Below are positions 59,615-63,184 of a stretch of 63,184 nucleotides of DNA, piece after piece (position 1 is the first letter of the stretch; every line of letters begins with the position of its first letter). The translations under genes were made by a program, and so were the position numbers. The stretch is from an uncultured Faecalibacterium sp. Lineage in GTDB: Bacteria; Bacillota; Clostridia; Oscillospirales; Ruminococcaceae. The notes under the pieces are model-generated. The model had not been told where the DNA came from. It made no database searches and saw only the letters and a list, made by a program, of their open reading frames with translations. The stretch lies in assembly GCA_934548045.1 (NCBI GenBank), contig CAKTEM010000015.1, positions 1 to 63,184 on the forward strand, read 5' to 3'.

Positions 59615-59648
59615 TTTCTCCCGACCGTGGGAAAGCGGCCGGGAGGAA
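59615..59648 (+). other. Intergenic hairpin between hbd and bcd
   Basis: TTTCTCCCG and CGGGAGGAA pair with one G-U pair and enclose a CCG/CGG inner helix. No T run follows. It resembles the thl-crt hairpin in position and strength, marking the other long gap of the operon. Confidence 0.65.
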
Positions 59649-59718
59649 TTTGTTTGCATCGCACGGTGAAAAATACCGTCCGGTTAAATGAAAAATGACC
59701 CGTTAGGAGGATATAGCG

Positions 59719-60888
<1,170 letters not shown>

Positions 60889-60905
60889 GGGAGGCAAGAG
60901 TTACA

Positions 60906-61700
60906 ATGAAAGCAATTGTTTGTGTAAAGCAGGTTCCTGATACCTCCGGCAAGGTGTCCGTCAAGCCCGATGGCACTCTGGACCGTGCATCGATGGCTAC
61001 CATCACCAACCCCGATGACCTGAACGCTCTGGAGGCTGCTCTGAAGCTCAAGGACGCTACCGGCTGCGAAGTCGTGGTCGTCACCATGGGTCCCCCGCCG
61101 GCAGAGGGAATGCTGCGTGAGCTGCTGGCCCGCGGCGCAGATAAGGCTGTTCTGGTCTCCGGCCGTGAGTTCGGCGGTTCCGATACCTTCGCAACCAGCC
61201 AGATCCTGGCTGCTGCCGTCAACAAGATCGGCGTCGGCCCCGAGGACGTTGTCTTCTGCGGCCGTCAGGCAATCGATGGTGATACCGCACAGGTCGGCCC
61301 GCAGATCGCTGAGAAGCTGCATCTGCCCCAGGTCACCTACGTTGCTGACATCCAGAAGGACGGCAACACCCTGACCGTGAAGCGTATGCTGGAAGACGGC
61401 TACATGATGGTCAAGGTGCAGACCCCCTGCCTGCTGACCTGCATCAAGGAGCTGAACCAGCCCCGTTACATGAGCGTGAACGGCATCTTCACCTGCTACG
61501 ACAAGCCGATGGAAGTGTTCGATTACAACGCACTGAAGGACGATCCGCTGATCGAGGTCGATACCATTGGTCTGAAGGGTTCTCCGACGAACGTCTTTAA
61601 GTCCTTCACTCCTCCGCAGAAGGGCGCAGGCACCATGCTGACTGGCGACGACACCGCCGCACAGCTGGCAGGTATCCTGGCCAAGAAGCACCTGATCTGA
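60906..61700 (+). CDS. etfB: Electron transfer flavoprotein beta subunit
   Basis: A 264-residue EtfB. It opens KAIVCVKQVPDTSGKVSVK and has DLNALEAALKLK, VFCGRQAIDGDTAQVGPQIAEKL and the nucleotide-binding loop typical of bifurcating Etf. It forms a heterodimer with EtfA and passes electrons to Bcd. It starts 17 bases after bcd and precedes etfA by 21 bases. Confidence 0.97.
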   Translation: MKAIVCVKQVPDTSGKVSVKPDGTLDRASMATITNPDDLNALEAALKLKDATGCEVVVVTMGPPPAEGMLRELLARGADKAVLVSGREFGGSDTFATSQILAAAVNKIGVGPEDVVFCGRQAIDGDTAQVGPQIAEKLHLPQVTYVADIQKDGNTLTVKRMLEDGYMMVKVQTPCLLTCIKELNQPRYMSVNGIFTCYDKPMEVFDYNALKDDPLIEVDTIGLKGSPTNVFKSFTPPQKGAGTMLTGDDTAAQLAGILAKKHLI

Positions 61701-61721
61701 TGAAAGGAGCATAGGATTACA

Positions 61722-62816
61722 ATGGCTGATTTTAACGAGTACAAGGGCGTGTGGGTCTTCTGCGAACAGCGTCAGGGCGCACTGATGCCCACCGATTTTG
61801 AGCTGGTAAGCGAGGCTCGCAAGCTGGCAGATGAGCTGAACTGCGAAGTCACCGGCCTGCTGCTGGGCGACAACGTGGAAGGCATTGCAAAAGAGCTGGG
61901 CGGCTATGGTGCCGATAAGGTCATGGTCTGCGACAGCCCCCTGCTGAAGGATTACACCACCGACGCATACGCAAAGGTCGTCTGCGACATGGTGAATGAG
62001 TACAAGCCTGAGGTTCTTCTGATCGGCGCAACCAACATTGGCCGTGACCTCGGCCCTCGCTGCGCAGCTCGTCTGCACACTGGTTTGACCGCAGATGCTA
62101 CCCATCTGGATATCGACACCGCAAAGTATGTCGAGTTCCTGAAGGAAAGCTCCACCATCGACCTGTCCAAGCAGAAGTTCGATTATGAAGACCGCAACCT
62201 GAAAATGACCCGTCCTGCATTCGGCGGTCACCTGATGGCTACCATTATCTGCCCTCGTTTCCGCCCACAGATGTCTACCGTTCGTCCGGGCGTTATGAAG
62301 AAGGCTCCTTACGATGCTGCTAAGGCTGAGGCCTGCCAGATCGTGAAGCCGGAGTTCAGCCTGACTGCTGACGACATCAAGACCGAGGTTCTGAGCGTTG
62401 AGAAGGCAGCTGAGAAGCTGGTCGACCTCATCGGTGCAGACGTCATCGTCTCTGTTGGCCGTGGTATCAGCAAGGACGTCAACAAGGGCATCGAGCTGGC
62501 AGAGCAGCTGGCAGCTGCTCTGGGCGGCGGCGTTGTGGGTGCATCCCGTGCCGTCACCGATGCAGGCTGGATGAGCGCAGACCATCAGGTTGGTCAGACC
62601 GGTAAGACGGTCCACCCGAAGATCTATGTTGCTCTGGGTATTTCTGGCGCGATTCAGCACACCGCAGGTATGCAGGATTCTGAGTGCATCATCGCAGTCA
62701 ATAAGAATGAGGGCGCACCTATCTTCGGTGTCGCTGATTACGGCATCGTTGGCGACCTGTTCAAGGTCGTTCCTGAGCTGATCAAGCAGATCGAAGCTGC
62801 AAAGGCTGCTCAGTAA
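61722..62816 (+). CDS. etfA: Electron transfer flavoprotein alpha subunit
   Basis: A 364-residue EtfA. The N-terminal alpha/beta domain (FNEYKGVWVFCEQRQGALM) is followed by the C-terminal FAD domain with VSVGRGISKDVNKGIELAEQLAAALGGGVVGASRAVTDAGWM and QVGQTGKTVHPKIYVALGISGAIQH. No extra ferredoxin domain is present. It completes the Bcd-Etf complex and is the last gene of the operon. Confidence 0.97.
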   Translation: MADFNEYKGVWVFCEQRQGALMPTDFELVSEARKLADELNCEVTGLLLGDNVEGIAKELGGYGADKVMVCDSPLLKDYTTDAYAKVVCDMVNEYKPEVLLIGATNIGRDLGPRCAARLHTGLTADATHLDIDTAKYVEFLKESSTIDLSKQKFDYEDRNLKMTRPAFGGHLMATIICPRFRPQMSTVRPGVMKKAPYDAAKAEACQIVKPEFSLTADDIKTEVLSVEKAAEKLVDLIGADVIVSVGRGISKDVNKGIELAEQLAAALGGGVVGASRAVTDAGWMSADHQVGQTGKTVHPKIYVALGISGAIQHTAGMQDSECIIAVNKNEGAPIFGVADYGIVGDLFKVVPELIKQIEAAKAAQ

Positions 62817-62840
62817 TTACTGAACTAAATAAGATTATAT

Positions 62841-62883
62841 AAAAACAGCGAGGACGGAACCGGAGAGCCGTTCTCGCTGTTTT
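62841..62883 (+). terminator. Terminator of the butyrate operon
   Basis: Arms AAAACAGCGAG and CTCGCTGTTTT with an inner GACGG/CCGTT helix, 25 bases after the etfA stop. Confidence 0.93.
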
Positions 62884-63037
62884 GCTATATAATAAAGTAT
62901 ATAAATAAAGATAAAAGAATTTAGCTGGCTGGATGACAACAGAAAAATCACATGTCAAAAGTCGGACTTTAGCGTTACAAAAAACTGTCAGATGTATACA
63001 AAGCTCAAAAAAGAGGCGAAAAAAATGAAAAAAAGAC

Positions 63038-63066
63038 TTGCCAAAAAGGGAAGCATGTGGTATTAT
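63038..63066 (+). promoter_or_regulatory. Promoter of a gene beyond the window
   Basis: TTGCCA (63038-63043), a 17-base spacer and TATTAT (63061-63066). The AT-rich interval 62884-63037 shows no gene. Confidence 0.75.
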
Positions 63067-63072
63067 ACTCAA

Positions 63073-63184
63073 GCACCAAGCGCGGCGACAAAGAATGACT
63101 TCTGAATCGCCGCTGAGAAGTAAAACGAAAGAACCAATATGAGGACGTAAGATTCCGGGCGGAAGCCGAGAGAAGGTTACAACT
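63073..63184 (+). other. Untranslated leader or RNA gene start at the window edge
   Basis: After the promoter at 63038 a hairpin GCGGCGA...TCGCCGC (about 63080-63112) is followed by purine-rich sequence up to the end. No convincing start codon is reached. It could be a long 5' leader with a regulatory element or the start of a non-coding RNA. I do not recognise the family. Confidence 0.4.

Overview
The window looks like a chromosome segment of a butyrate-producing gut Clostridium-cluster IV bacterium, most probably Faecalibacterium or a close relative. This is inferred from gene content: a complete thl-crt-hbd-bcd-etfB-etfA operon next to a butyryl-CoA:acetate CoA-transferase, a FabK-type fatty acid synthesis operon, low-GC Gram-positive style promoters and AGGAGG ribosome binding sites in moderately GC-rich DNA, and Faecalibacterium-like intergenic repeats. 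No species-level search could be run. There is no sign of a prophage, an insertion sequence with an intact transposase, or a CRISPR array.

Layout. 1-320: three tRNAs (Asp, Phe, Gly) and their terminator. 333-4138: a heterodimeric ABC exporter under a consensus promoter. 4157-12123: single genes and small operons for a GNAT acetyltransferase, AEC transporter, NA37 nucleoid protein, PH-domain protein, MFS transporter, and AraC regulator-MATE exporter-OGG glycosylase. 12124-13444: rpsF-ssb-rpsR on the minus strand. 13513-19460: a CPA2 antiporter, an interspersed repeat, an NSS sodium symporter followed by a LytTR/GHKL two-component pair, a poorly explained 460-base stretch, and a cupin. 19476-21629: a GntR regulator with pyrB and pyrI. 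21825-27725: a MATE exporter, two tandem membrane-anchored unknowns, a GH31 glucosidase and an Rpn-type nuclease gene.

27817-36466 is one tightly packed type II fatty-acid synthesis operon (acpP-accD-accA-fabH-fabK-fabK-like-fabD-fabG-fabF-fabZ), mostly with 4-8 base overlaps. It lacks accB and accC. A second inverted copy of the interspersed repeat follows. 36681-39304 is a divergent histidine kinase/OmpR regulator pair. It is followed by a lipoprotein-type flavoprotein reductase with FMN-binding and FAD domains, a plausible terminal reductase for extracellular respiration. 41690-45349 holds mgsA and the proC-proB-proA operon.

45478-50388 is the most intriguing accessory block: a circularly permuted ATP-grasp protein, an alpha-E protein, a transglutaminase and two tandem AstE/AspA-type metallohydrolases. 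One hydrolase has lost a zinc ligand. A strong promoter and a leader terminator precede the block. ATP-grasp/alpha-E/transglutaminase clusters are predicted peptide-bond-forming systems of unknown product. 50450-52715 carries a TetR-type regulator and a radical SAM/SPASM-like protein.

52881-62883 is the energy-metabolism block. The minus strand carries the butyryl-CoA:acetate CoA-transferase, with a Rex-like operator in its promoter, and an AI-2E family permease. The plus strand carries coaD and then the whole acetyl-CoA to butyryl-CoA pathway with its electron-transfer flavoprotein. The window ends in a promoter and the leader of an unseen downstream gene.
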